DNA from: a virus | DNA length: 64,000 bases | Reading direction: 5' to 3' (one strand) | Virus record (IMG/VR): IMGVR_UViG_3300026488_000019 | Span: 20,996 to 84,995 of that record | Part shown: positions 23,916 through 31,864 of the stretch, in pieces | Layout of the letters: the number at the start of each line of letters is the position of its first letter | How positions within the stretch are numbered: position 1 is the first letter of the stretch | Made by a program: the position numbers and the translations under genes | The notes under the pieces: model-generated | What the model was told of the DNA's origin: nothing | The model's database searches: none | Seen by the model: the letters and a program-made list of their open reading frames with translations, nothing else

Positions 23916-25386
23916 AGTCTTGTTCCTCTCCAGGAAGTTGAATTAAGGAGTCTAAACCTATCTTACTGAGTTCATTGTTAAGATATTCAGCAAAGCCTTC
24001 TGTGTTTACATATTGAGAAAGGTTTTCATCACTCTGTAAATCATTAACGAACCTGTGGATGTCTGAAAGGTTTTGAGTTATGGTTACTGTGTACTCAATC
24101 TTATCTAAGTCGTCTATGTTGATAATAGAGTTAGTAAACCTGATTGAGAAGTCTTCAGGAGTCACTGATATACCTTTGTTGATAAGATGGATAAGAGTAA
24201 GCTCTCTTAACCCATCTACAATAGCTTTCTGTATGTACTTAAGCTTACGATAGTACCTAGAGTACCTCTTTAAGATTTCGTTCTTAGTACTATCTCCTGA
24301 GTTGAAAATAAGTTCAGGAGGAATACCTACACTGGTTAATATAACTTGCCTTAAGTCTTGAATTGAATCTAAAAGGTTGGAAGACTCTTCAGGTTTGTAG
24401 TCCAGTTTAGTAATTTGACCTTTCTCTGAGGTAACAGGTATTACTTTTACCCTACCAGCTCCTTTTAGGATTTCTACTATTGAGAGCTGGTCTAGGTCTT
24501 TATCTACTGATATGCCTAAAGAGTTAAGCTTCCTCTCTAGTTGTTTAGCAAAGTTTAAAGCTTCTTCAGGGGACATAGAAGGAGGTACATATACTCCTAC
24601 TACATTACCTTTAGAGAGGAGTTGGATTTGAGAAGCAGGTATTAGCTTTTCTAGTAAGTCAAGTTCTTTAATCTTCTTAATAACTCCTGATGTAAAGAGA
24701 GGAGTTCCTATCTTGAGGAAGGAGGGTAGCTTCTTCCTCTCTTCCTCACTAAAGTAAGATAAGAACCCTTTACCTAACTTTAACCTGATTCTTCTAGCAT
24801 TAACAAAGAATACTATGAAGTCTGTTGGATTGTAGTAGAAATTAGGTTTACCTTTGTCATCTAACTTGAGGTAGAACTCTAAATCAGTACCTTTATAGAA
24901 AGGTATTACTTCATAAGGTAAGTAGTCATCTTTGATTTCTACTATACCTTGACCTTCCTCTATTATTGGCTTAAGAGTGTAAGAACCAAAAGCTATTAGG
25001 TCTGGAGTTATGTCTTGTACTAACCTATCTATATCAAACCTGAGTTGGAAGTCCTCTAAAGCTTTAGCTAATTCTGAGTTATCAATATTAGGAGTTATCT
25101 CTATAATGTTATCTGATGATACATCAGGAGTTAACGTATCAAAGGTAAATTGGTCTAGGATTACTTCTGCTATATAGGTTTCCCTTACCCTTTCTATTTC
25201 CTTATAGAACTTTTGATAATCCCTAGAAACCTCTAGGTACTTAGAAACTACCTCTGTTATTACTTTGTAGTCCTTTTGGGTAAACTGAATAGGAGAGTTA
25301 GTTGAATTGGTTTGAGTTGGTTTGTAGTTTTCAGGTAAGTTTAGCTCTAACCCTAAACCTGAAAGTATTTTAGATAGCAATCCCAT
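23893..25386 (-). CDS. Portal protein, T4 gp20-like
   Basis: 497 residues from ATG 25386 (an upstream in-frame start at 25407 lacks support). Typical portal order: helical start, TYIAEVILDQFTFDTL, beta wing with DDYLPYEVIPFYKGTD, LIPASQIQLLSKGNVVGVYV, and the stem segment QVILTSVGIPPELIFNSGDST then RYSRYYRKLKYIQKAIVDGL. The SVGIPPELI block followed by an Arg/Tyr-rich helix is characteristic. Located after terminase and metallophosphoesterase. Forms the dodecameric DNA gate. Confidence 0.8.
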   Translation of the reverse strand: MGLLSKILSGLGLELNLPENYKPTQTNSTNSPIQFTQKDYKVITEVVSKYLEVSRDYQKFYKEIERVRETYIAEVILDQFTFDTLTPDVSSDNIIEITPNIDNSELAKALEDFQLRFDIDRLVQDITPDLIAFGSYTLKPIIEEGQGIVEIKDDYLPYEVIPFYKGTDLEFYLKLDDKGKPNFYYNPTDFIVFFVNARRIRLKLGKGFLSYFSEEERKKLPSFLKIGTPLFTSGVIKKIKELDLLEKLIPASQIQLLSKGNVVGVYVPPSMSPEEALNFAKQLERKLNSLGISVDKDLDQLSIVEILKGAGRVKVIPVTSEKGQITKLDYKPEESSNLLDSIQDLRQVILTSVGIPPELIFNSGDSTKNEILKRYSRYYRKLKYIQKAIVDGLRELTLIHLINKGISVTPEDFSIRFTNSIINIDDLDKIEYTVTITQNLSDIHRFVNDLQSDENLSQYVNTEGFAEYLNNELSKIGLDSLIQLPGEEQDYEANPTT

Positions 25387-25399
25387 TTTAGTTTCCTTG

Positions 25400-26173
25400 T
25401 CATTCAAAGGTTAAGTGTTCTATCTTTAGGTTAAAACTTCTTTTAGTAGCATTAGGTATATTAGGTAGTTCTATCTTTACAGTACCATTTACACTGGGAG
25501 GATAGGCCTGAGCTGAACCATATCCTCCATACTCCATAGAAAAGGAAGGTACATTTATGTAGTAAGTTTTGTGGAATCTAATCCTAGAGTGTTTTCTATC
25601 TATTATGTACTTTTGGTCTGCTGTTACTATGAAGTCATGAGTGTGACCTGTTAGGATTATATCTGCATTAGGGAAAATATTACCAAACCTGTGCAGATTG
25701 TTTATCTTACCTCCCTTTAACCTACCTCCTCCTATTCCATGATGCAGTACCAAGTACCAAGCTGTTTTAGGTAGAGAAACTTTTAAGACTAGGAAGTCTG
25801 GAGAATAGAACCTTTCTAAAGTTAGCTTTCTCATTAAGAGAGATAGGATATCTAGTCCTACTGATTTGGATATACGGTTTTCGTGGTTTCCACTTACTAC
25901 TCCTATTATCCTATCTCTAATAGGTTTTAAGACTGAAACTGCTAACCTGATTTCTTCATCAATTGATTTGGCTTTATAAGGATTACCTTTACTACCTATG
26001 ATAGCTGACTCTAGCAAGTCTCCTAATAATACTACCCTAACATTAGGATTAGATGTTATATAGTTAAGAGCTGAGTGGATTTTGCGTAGGTTACAAGTTT
26101 CTGAACCTAAGTGTAAGTCTGAGAGTGGTATTAACTCAATTGAGTCTTGTTCTTTTACTGTTATGAACTTCAC
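25400..26173 (-). CDS. Calcineurin-like metallophosphoesterase
   Basis: 257 residues with a full set of metal-binding motifs: LIPLSDLHLGSE, VVLLGDLLES, GVVSGNHENR and ILTGHTHD. The His-rich loop VLHHGIGGG is also typical. It lies between large terminase and portal genes, sharing four bases with the portal's upstream region. Substrate cannot be told; it could act on DNA ends, a nucleotide or a phosphoprotein. Unusual place for this family, so possibly linked to packaging. Confidence 0.8.
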   Translation of the reverse strand: MKFITVKEQDSIELIPLSDLHLGSETCNLRKIHSALNYITSNPNVRVVLLGDLLESAIIGSKGNPYKAKSIDEEIRLAVSVLKPIRDRIIGVVSGNHENRISKSVGLDILSLLMRKLTLERFYSPDFLVLKVSLPKTAWYLVLHHGIGGGRLKGGKINNLHRFGNIFPNADIILTGHTHDFIVTADQKYIIDRKHSRIRFHKTYYINVPSFSMEYGGYGSAQAYPPSVNGTVKIELPNIPNATKRSFNLKIEHLTFE

Positions 26174-26190
26174 ATTCAGAAACCTCTTAG

Positions 26191-28056
26191 TTAGTCAAGA
26201 TAACTACCCCAAAACAGTTGAGTTAGAGTTTGGTTTTGTTGAGAGGTATTACCTACTTCTGCTTTATGAATCCTTTGGAAAGCTAACTGTTTGATTAAAT
26301 CTTTATTAGTTACTAAATTCCAGTAAACTCCTACTACTGCATCAGCACCATCCTTACTACCTTTAGTTCCATCAGGAAACTCTTGAGGGTGGTCTATCTT
26401 CTTACCTACATCCTCTACATGCAATAGCTCTTTAATCAGTAAGTCGTGTTTAGGTATCCAAACTCTTTCTTCATATATAGCATCTCTGAAGGAGAGGTAA
26501 GGATCTTTAGTTCTATCTACTGATAAAAGAGCTGTTTTATAACCCATCTGGGTTAACTGTTGCCTCATATCCTCAGACTGGAATCCATCAGTGGTCACCA
26601 TTGCTATTGGGTAACCTAATCTAGAAAGATCTACTATAAACTGCCTTATCTTATAGAATGGGATCCTCTCCCCTGGAAGAGGTTCTAGGTAGGCTACGAA
26701 GTCTATAACTACTTCTGGTTCAGAAAAGGTATGCTTTTCTAAGGTTAGTGGATCAACTCTTTCTATTGTTTTGTAGCCTTTTATGTAACCTGAAGCTATA
26801 CCTGTTCTGTCTCCTGTTATGGAAAGGTCTATATGGATAACTCTAGGAGACTCTTTAAAGAGTGGGTTCTTTAGGTAGTTTATGTTGAAGTAGTTAATTA
26901 AGACATCTGATTTGTCGTTAAAGGAAAGTCTAATTATCTGTTGGTTAACAGGGTTAGTAACAGAGGCTTGTTTTATGAGTATGTTTTTAGTTTTGAATAT
27001 CCTGTGGGTTGAACCTACTGAATAACCAGCTAAATCTCTTATGGCATTGTGTAAGTCTAACTCAAATTTATCCTTTAGCTCTATTGGAACATCTATTACC
27101 TTAGACTCATCTATGTATTGTAGCTGGGATTCATCTTCTATTATGAATGGATCAGTAGTTTCATCTCCTATGAATACTTTGAAAGTTTTACCTGAGTAGA
27201 TGCCTAAGTGCTTTTTAACTTCCCATATAGGGTATTGGAAGATTATTACTCCTTGCTTACCTCTTACCTTTTCTGCATGCTGGGAAACGAAATCAGTAGG
27301 AGATTTCTCTGAAGAAACTAAGCAAAGGTGTCCTGGAAGCTTACCTCCAGCTTGAGCAAATCTAGATTCCATTCTTCTTAGGAGTGCATTGTAAGACTCT
27401 TGAGCTTGGTTAGATATTACATCAAAGTTAGCTTCGTCTAGTATTCCGCCAAATACAGCCATACCAAGGGTATGAGTAAATCTTGAACCTGCTACTATAC
27501 CTATGTTGTTAACAAACCTGATTTCTGATGTTTTCTTGTTCTCAGCATCTAAGTGTTCTTGGAAGAACTCTGAGTTAGCTATTAAGTTTTTGAAAGGCTC
27601 ATATAAAACCTGATCAGCTAGTCCTAGTGTAGCGTTGAAGAGAGCTATTACTATTCTATCAGTAGGAATTAAGTTAAACTTTTTATGAGGGTTTTCCAAT
27701 AGGAGAAGTTTGTAAAGGTCGTAAAGTGTTATAACCCTTGCTATTGAACTCTTACCAACCCCTATCGCACCTCGCAAGATGCACTCATAATAAGGAGAAT
27801 AAAATGGGTTAGGAAAGATTGTTTTTAGAGCTTCTTTCCATACTGGGTATATCTTACCTCCTAAAGAAAGGCCTAAATACTTAGGATGTTCTATAAATGT
27901 TATTATGTCAACTGGAACTTCTTTATAACCTTCTAATTCAGCATATAGTTGGAATAAAGATTGAGGGTCATTTTGGAACTTCTCTATTAGCTTCTTTAGT
28001 ATAGACCTCTCTTTAGGAGGTAAGGTTTTTAGTTTATTGATTAGTTGGTTTAGCAT
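26191..28056 (-). CDS. terL: Terminase large subunit (packaging ATPase/nuclease)
   Basis: 621 residues. ATPase: Walker A ILRGAIGVGKSS (residues about 93-104), Walker B VFGGILDEANF (about 201-211), and motif III-like CLVSSEKSPTD. Nuclease half: VIHIDLSITGDRTGIA, MVTTDGFQSEDMRQQL and KDGADAVVGVYWN contain the RNase H-like acidic residues. Length equals T4 gp17 (610). It is preceded by a structured element and a candidate small subunit. Pumps DNA into proheads through the portal. Confidence 0.9.
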   Translation of the reverse strand: MLNQLINKLKTLPPKERSILKKLIEKFQNDPQSLFQLYAELEGYKEVPVDIITFIEHPKYLGLSLGGKIYPVWKEALKTIFPNPFYSPYYECILRGAIGVGKSSIARVITLYDLYKLLLLENPHKKFNLIPTDRIVIALFNATLGLADQVLYEPFKNLIANSEFFQEHLDAENKKTSEIRFVNNIGIVAGSRFTHTLGMAVFGGILDEANFDVISNQAQESYNALLRRMESRFAQAGGKLPGHLCLVSSEKSPTDFVSQHAEKVRGKQGVIIFQYPIWEVKKHLGIYSGKTFKVFIGDETTDPFIIEDESQLQYIDESKVIDVPIELKDKFELDLHNAIRDLAGYSVGSTHRIFKTKNILIKQASVTNPVNQQIIRLSFNDKSDVLINYFNINYLKNPLFKESPRVIHIDLSITGDRTGIASGYIKGYKTIERVDPLTLEKHTFSEPEVVIDFVAYLEPLPGERIPFYKIRQFIVDLSRLGYPIAMVTTDGFQSEDMRQQLTQMGYKTALLSVDRTKDPYLSFRDAIYEERVWIPKHDLLIKELLHVEDVGKKIDHPQEFPDGTKGSKDGADAVVGVYWNLVTNKDLIKQLAFQRIHKAEVGNTSQQNQTLTQLFWGSYLD

Positions 28057-28087
28057 TATTGAACTCTTTTTAGAGTGTTATGGATTT

Positions 28088-28164
28088 GCAAGGTAGGAGA
28101 AGGGAGGACTGGGACTCCCTTTAACCTGAGTGGCCAACTCAGGCTCTCCTACCTTGCCCCAGTC
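28088..28164 (-). ncRNA. Three-way junction with pseudoknot upstream of terL
   Basis: Perfect 13-bp outer stem: 28088-28100 with 28145-28157. Inside are two 6-bp hairpins, 28101-28120 (8-base loop) and 28125-28143 (7-base loop). Bases 28107-28113 of the first loop (GACTGGG) are the exact complement of 28158-28164 (CCCAGTC) just outside the outer stem, allowing a 7-bp pseudoknot. The second loop contains the self-complementary TGGCCA, able to kiss a second copy. Both strands can form it; leftward transcription favours the minus strand. It sits 32 bases before the terL ATG. Could be a packaging RNA, a pac-type DNA site, or a cis mRNA element. Confidence 0.65.
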
Positions 28165-28207
28165 TGATAAATGGGTTGTAACGAATAATGTTTTGTGGTT
28201 ATATTAA

Positions 28208-28687
28208 CTATACTTCCAAGTGTTCTACTACTGAACTTAGTATTTCCTTTAAGGTGTTTCTAGTTTCTTGGTTTATTTCTAGTTGCTCTAGTATAGAAGA
28301 GTCTTCTTCAGTTTCTACTACTCTTAATTCTACTGATTGGGATAGCTTGGAAAGTTCTTTTAAGATTGGTACTAAGGATTTAAGATTATTGAATACTGAA
28401 TTATAGGCTTGAACTAATCCATTGTAGAACTCTACCTGTTCTATAAAGTTAGAGAAGTTAGCATTGGAAAGTAATTCATCCTCTAAGGTTTCTAATTTTT
28501 CTCCTAGTTTTATTAGACGAGACATATACTTTTTTATCATTAACCTTGTAAAAGAAGCTACTTCTAGTTTTAAAGAGTCTAAGTCTGGGTCTAATTTAAA
28601 GTCCTTAGAGTTACCTTCTAGGTAGTCTCTTAGAGAGGTTAGTTGTTTATCTAGTTCTGATTGAACCTTTATGTTAGGTTTTTTCAT
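28208..28687 (-). CDS. Small terminase subunit candidate
   Basis: 159 residues, nearly all helical with heptad-like spacing (SRLIKLGEKLETLEDELL, FNNLKSLVPILKELSKLS). Size and coiled-coil character match T4 gp16 (164), and it is directly upstream of terL. No HTH is obvious at the N-terminus. Candidate for the ring that recognises the packaging site; the structured element at 28088-28164 lies between the two genes. Confidence 0.4.
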   Translation of the reverse strand: MKKPNIKVQSELDKQLTSLRDYLEGNSKDFKLDPDLDSLKLEVASFTRLMIKKYMSRLIKLGEKLETLEDELLSNANFSNFIEQVEFYNGLVQAYNSVFNNLKSLVPILKELSKLSQSVELRVVETEEDSSILEQLEINQETRNTLKEILSSVVEHLEV

Positions 28688-28714
28688 TAGTTACCTCTTT
28701 AAGATTAGAAAGAG

Positions 28715-28741
28715 AGGGTAGAGGGTTGTTTCCTCTACCCT
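28715..28741 (-). terminator. Hairpin terminator upstream of the terminase unit
   Basis: AGGGTAGAGG pairs with CCTCTACCCT (10 bp) around a 7-base loop. On the minus strand it is followed by a CT-rich tail (CTCTTTC). It would end leftward transcripts coming from the nrd/nuclease unit before the terminase genes. Confidence 0.5.
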
Positions 28742-28787
28742 TAACTCCCCTGGTCAGGGAGGAAGAGATGGAGGGAAGGACTTTAGA

Positions 28788-28865
28788 ATGGAGTATAAAG
28801 TAAAGAGGATGGTTCAGGTTAGTAGGTATTATTTAGCCTTAGCTAACCTAGTTAAGGCTGGTTAA
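28788..28865 (+). CDS. Mini-ORF repeating the start of the AEP-like primase gene
   Basis: 25 codons, MEYKVKRMVQVSRYY followed by LALANLVKAG. Its first 14 codons match those of the primase gene at 40256 in 38 of 42 bases, and all four differences are at third codon positions (one changes Met/Ile). It is on the plus strand in a gap of a minus-strand cluster. It ends in an inverted repeat AGCCTTA/TAAGGCT. It may be a duplicated 5' fragment under coding constraint or a recent partial duplication. Confidence 0.4.
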   Translation: MEYKVKRMVQVSRYYLALANLVKAG

Positions 28866-28887
28866 CTCTATTATAATAACCTGATAA

Positions 28888-29322
28888 TTATAATGGTACT
28901 TGATTAGGTAAATTAGAAATTAAAGTTTGGATTGGGTTGTTTATGTAGGAATAGGATTTAACTATACTTTGGATTAGATTAGCTAATGAACAGTCTTGGT
29001 CAAACTGGTAGTTTATTTCATATTTCTCATTAAATTTGGACTCGTCTATTAATAAGGAAAACTTTAAGTCTTTAGCTTTTATATGGGTTAGAATTAGTTC
29101 TAATAAGGTAAGCATAAAGCTTCTACTTACTTTAAGTCTTAACTCTTTATCAAATTGATAGTACTTAAGAGGAATGGTTAGTATTAGTCCTGAATAAATA
29201 TCATTGGCTGTAAAGTGGTATTTAGGATAGCGTAATGTAGAAGAGTAGGTTAGGTTTAGTAAGTAGGTCTTCCTTTTACCTTTCTTTAGTCTTCTTATGA
29301 AATCTCTTTCTATAATCAACAT
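28888..29322 (-). CDS. Unknown protein
   Basis: 144 residues. Basic N-terminus (RRLKKGKRKTYLLNLTYSS), beta middle, helical stretch (RSFMLTLLELILTHIKAKDL) and acidic/aromatic end. Not recognised. Preceded by GGAGAG ribosome site 14 bases from the nuclease gene stop. Belongs to the nuclease-nrd transcript. Confidence 0.5.
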   Translation of the reverse strand: MLIIERDFIRRLKKGKRKTYLLNLTYSSTLRYPKYHFTANDIYSGLILTIPLKYYQFDKELRLKVSRSFMLTLLELILTHIKAKDLKFSLLIDESKFNEKYEINYQFDQDCSLANLIQSIVKSYSYINNPIQTLISNLPNQVPL

Positions 29323-29335
29323 AATTAGCTCTCCT

Positions 29336-29860
29336 TTATATGTAAACTGGAGATAAACAGTAGTTAAGGAAGAGGTCTAACCAAGTTCCTATGTAATCAT
29401 TATTAACAATGTAGAAAGGTAAGGATTCAGGTCTCTTAGGCAAGTAAAGGTTTAAGAGGTTGGAGAAGTCTGGTATTCTGTTTAGCTGAGCTGTGTTTAC
29501 TATTGCTAGAGGTCGCATATTATTAGTAGCGAATACTATCATTGGGAAAGGGAATACTCCAAAATGTTCATAATACTTTTGAGAAGATACTTCTAACTGG
29601 TTAACCCAATCCTTTAGTTCTGATGTAAAAGTTAGGAGCTGGTTGGCTGAGACTCTAGAACGCTTTTTACACTCTACTATTAAGTGAGGTCTTTTTATTG
29701 TATCAGGAGAAAATACTATATCTGAATAGTCAACTTGGTAAGTACCTGAAGATAAGGCTCTGTGGCATTCATGTTTTTTGAGATTCCAACACTCTCTAAA
29801 GATTTTAGCTACCCTCTCTTCAAACTGCTTTCCCTTGTTCTTAGACCTATTCCTACCCAT
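29336..29860 (-). CDS. PD-(D/E)XK nuclease, Holliday-junction-resolvase-like
   Basis: 174 residues. N-terminal KNKGKQFEERVAKIFRE (catalytic Glu), then HRALSSGTYQVDYSDIVF (Asp) and PHLIVECKKRSR (ExK) form the PD-(D/E)XK core in the order of Hjc-type resolvases. Likely cuts branched DNA before packaging or during recombination, or degrades host DNA. Overlaps the upstream zinc-finger gene by eight bases. Fold assignment is firm; precise substrate is not. Confidence 0.65.
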   Translation of the reverse strand: MGRNRSKNKGKQFEERVAKIFRECWNLKKHECHRALSSGTYQVDYSDIVFSPDTIKRPHLIVECKKRSRVSANQLLTFTSELKDWVNQLEVSSQKYYEHFGVFPFPMIVFATNNMRPLAIVNTAQLNRIPDFSNLLNLYLPKRPESLPFYIVNNDYIGTWLDLFLNYCLSPVYI

Positions 29861-30032
29861 ACTTGCTTCTCCTTATTAGTTTCTTTAGAACCTTTACCAG
29901 TTTAATTTTCTCTGAATCAGTTAGGAGTCTCCAACCTAGCCTACTATCATAGACTTGAACCTTAAAACAGTTTTGACAAAATCTGTAATACTTTGACTTA
30001 ACTTTAACCTCCTCCCATTGATGATTACACAC
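29853..30032 (-). CDS. Small zinc-finger-like protein
   Basis: 59 residues starting at GTG 30032 with GGAG six bases upstream. CNHQWEEVKVKSKYYRFCQNC has Cys-x-His and CxxC, a likely zinc site, followed by a basic helix (KIKLVKVLKKLIRRSKYG). It fills the gap between nrdB and the nuclease, overlapping the latter, so it is probably real and coupled. Function unknown. Confidence 0.5.
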   Translation of the reverse strand: MCNHQWEEVKVKSKYYRFCQNCFKVQVYDSRLGWRLLTDSEKIKLVKVLKKLIRRSKYG

Positions 30033-30043
30033 AACTCACTCCA

Positions 30044-31150
30044 CTAATCAAAGTTAATCTTGTCTATATCTTCCTCACTTACAGGTATGTGAGCATAATC
30101 AATAGCTCCAGTTTCAAAGAAAGAGGTTTTGTCTTGAGTTAAGAGTTTCTCTATATCCTCAAATGGATTTCTGTTAACATCAAATATCGGAGATATACCT
30201 AATAAGGCTAACCTTTGGTTGGTTAAAGTTTGAATGTAATCTTTTATGTTCTGTTCAGTCATTAATGGAACTTCTCCTGCTATTGAATTAGTGTAAAACT
30301 CAATATCTGCTTCTGCACTCCTACCAAATATCTCTTTAATTTCTTCTTCGTTGTAGTAATATCCTCTATCCCTCCACTCTTTTAGAATGTAAGTGAATAG
30401 AGGAATGTGGAGAACTTCATCCTTTCTGATCTGGGTTATCTGTTGGTTAGAACCTTGAAGAATACCTAACTTATAGGCAAATATGTGGAAAGTGTTAAAT
30501 CCTGTAAAGAAGACTACTCCTTCAATAGCTAAATCGTTTATCATAGCTCTAAAGATAGCTCTTTGGAGAGTTTCTTGCCTATAAGAAAGTTGGTTTAGAT
30601 TATTCTCATCTACTATTCCTCTGTTAACTAAATCATTAAGAGCCTGAAAATCCCTAGTTATAGCATAATTCCTCTTAAGGAGAGGTTCAAAATGCTTGAA
30701 CTTGTAGTAAACCTCATTAATCTTCTTGTCATCTTCCCCAAACACTGATTTAAGTATATACTGGTAAGACTCTCTGTGGAGGGACTCAATAGCTGTATGC
30801 CAATAGAGAGCTGTTTTTATTTCCTCATCAGCCATTACTCTTAACAATGTTGAAGTGTTATTAGGAACTATTGAGTCTAAGAGAATTAGGAAAGATATAA
30901 CATACTCAAAGGTATCCTTTATACCTTTAGGTAAGTCTTCAAATTGTTTTTTATCCTCAGACATAGATATTTCCTCTGGTCTCCAGAGAATAGACATAGC
31001 TTGCTTAATCCACTCTATTGCATAAGAGTGTTTGTTCAAGTTGAGGTTGGCTAGTCCTGAAGATTTTTCTACCACTTCATCAGTCCAGATTAATTCACTG
31101 AAGTTGTCATTACCACTTGGATTAAACACTTGAGGAAACCTACTTACCAT
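30044..31150 (-). CDS. nrdB: Ribonucleotide reductase small subunit (class I beta)
   Basis: 368 residues. Di-iron ligands are readable: LLDSIVPNN (Asp), ADEEIKTALYWHTAIESLH with Glu and His ligands, and later AIEGVVFFTGF and RKDEVLHIPLF (Glu/His). The Tyr in HRESYQYIL fits the radical tyrosine position. The C-terminal tail (PVSEEDIDKINFD) is the type that docks into the large subunit. It makes deoxynucleotides with nrdA upstream, separated only by a methyltransferase gene that overlaps its start. Confidence 0.9.
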   Translation of the reverse strand: MVSRFPQVFNPSGNDNFSELIWTDEVVEKSSGLANLNLNKHSYAIEWIKQAMSILWRPEEISMSEDKKQFEDLPKGIKDTFEYVISFLILLDSIVPNNTSTLLRVMADEEIKTALYWHTAIESLHRESYQYILKSVFGEDDKKINEVYYKFKHFEPLLKRNYAITRDFQALNDLVNRGIVDENNLNQLSYRQETLQRAIFRAMINDLAIEGVVFFTGFNTFHIFAYKLGILQGSNQQITQIRKDEVLHIPLFTYILKEWRDRGYYYNEEEIKEIFGRSAEADIEFYTNSIAGEVPLMTEQNIKDYIQTLTNQRLALLGISPIFDVNRNPFEDIEKLLTQDKTSFFETGAIDYAHIPVSEEDIDKINFD

Positions 31151-31837
31151 CTTTCCTAACCTCCTTTATCCTTTTCTTAGCTATTTCACAATATTTCTCA
31201 TTAATTTCTATTCCTATCCATCTTCTATTCAGCTTTTCACAAGCTACTAAAGTAGTTCCTGAACCTATAAAAGGATCTAAAATTAAATCACCTCTATTAG
31301 AATAAAAATAAATTAAATCTTCCATTAAACCTAATGGTTTAGTTGTAGGATGATTGTATTTCTTTTTTGGAACAGTCCTGTAATTAAAACAAGCATATCC
31401 ATATCTCTTTTCTTTGTTAGTTTTCGGAACAGTTTTAGCAAAAACTAATATCGGCTCAATAGAATACCAAATATTAGTATGCATTGCTCCTGCAAACTGA
31501 CTTCCTGGAGGTTTATTCCAAATAAGTAATCTATGGAATATCTCTTCTTTACCTTTTAAAATGTAAGGCATCATTTTCCCTGCACAAAACCATAAAACTA
31601 CAGTTTTTGTGATTTTATAACAAAGATTTATCCATCTATCTACCATATCTAAAAAATTTTCTTTATTATCCCATTCTTCTTTTTTTCTCTCACTCCATAA
31701 GGAGGATCAGTCAAAACTAAATCTACACTCTCTTCAGGAAATTTCTTCATTATTTCTAAACAGTCCCCACAATAGAGAATACCATTCTCAGTCTCAAAAT
31801 ATCTGTTTTCTTTAGGAAATATGTCTTTCCAAGACAT
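31140..31837 (-). CDS. DNA methyltransferase (beta class), interrupted by -1 frameshift
   Basis: Frame 1 starts MSWKDIFPKENRYFETENG and holds LYCGDCLEIMKKFPEE and VDLVLTDPPYGVRE (catalytic DPPY), then stops at 31651-31649. The -1 frame continues EEWDNKENFLDMVDRW and ends with the SAM-binding DPFIGSGTTLVACE and WIGIEINEKYCEIAKKR. Order DPPY before FxGxG is beta class. The join lies at A-AAA-AAG (31685-31679), exactly in phase for a -1 slip. Product after slip about 231 residues. It could be programmed frameshifting, a homopolymer mutation or a sequence error. The gene is AT-richer than its neighbours. It overlaps nrdB by 11 bases. Confidence 0.75.
31679..31685 (-). promoter_or_regulatory. Slippery heptamer A-AAA-AAG in the methyltransferase gene
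   Basis: The zero-frame codons are GAA-AAA-AAG, so the heptamer fits the X-XXY-YYZ rule used in bacterial -1 frameshifting. After slipping, the next codons are GAA GAA TGG, opening the frame that encodes the rest of the enzyme. Confidence 0.5.
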
Positions 31838-31864
31838 TAGACACCTCCTTAGTAGAGTAGTATG

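Noticed and set aside
28088-28164. tRNA gene at the three-way junction
   Set aside because: The outer stem is 13 bp rather than 7, only two internal hairpins exist, and there is no T-loop or anticodon arrangement.
28088-28164. Rho-independent terminator
   Set aside because: No U-tract follows on either strand, and the fold is branched with a pseudoknot rather than a simple hairpin.
31649-31837. 62-residue protein as a separate gene
   Set aside because: It is the DPPY half of a methyltransferase whose other half follows in the -1 frame; treated as one frameshifted gene.
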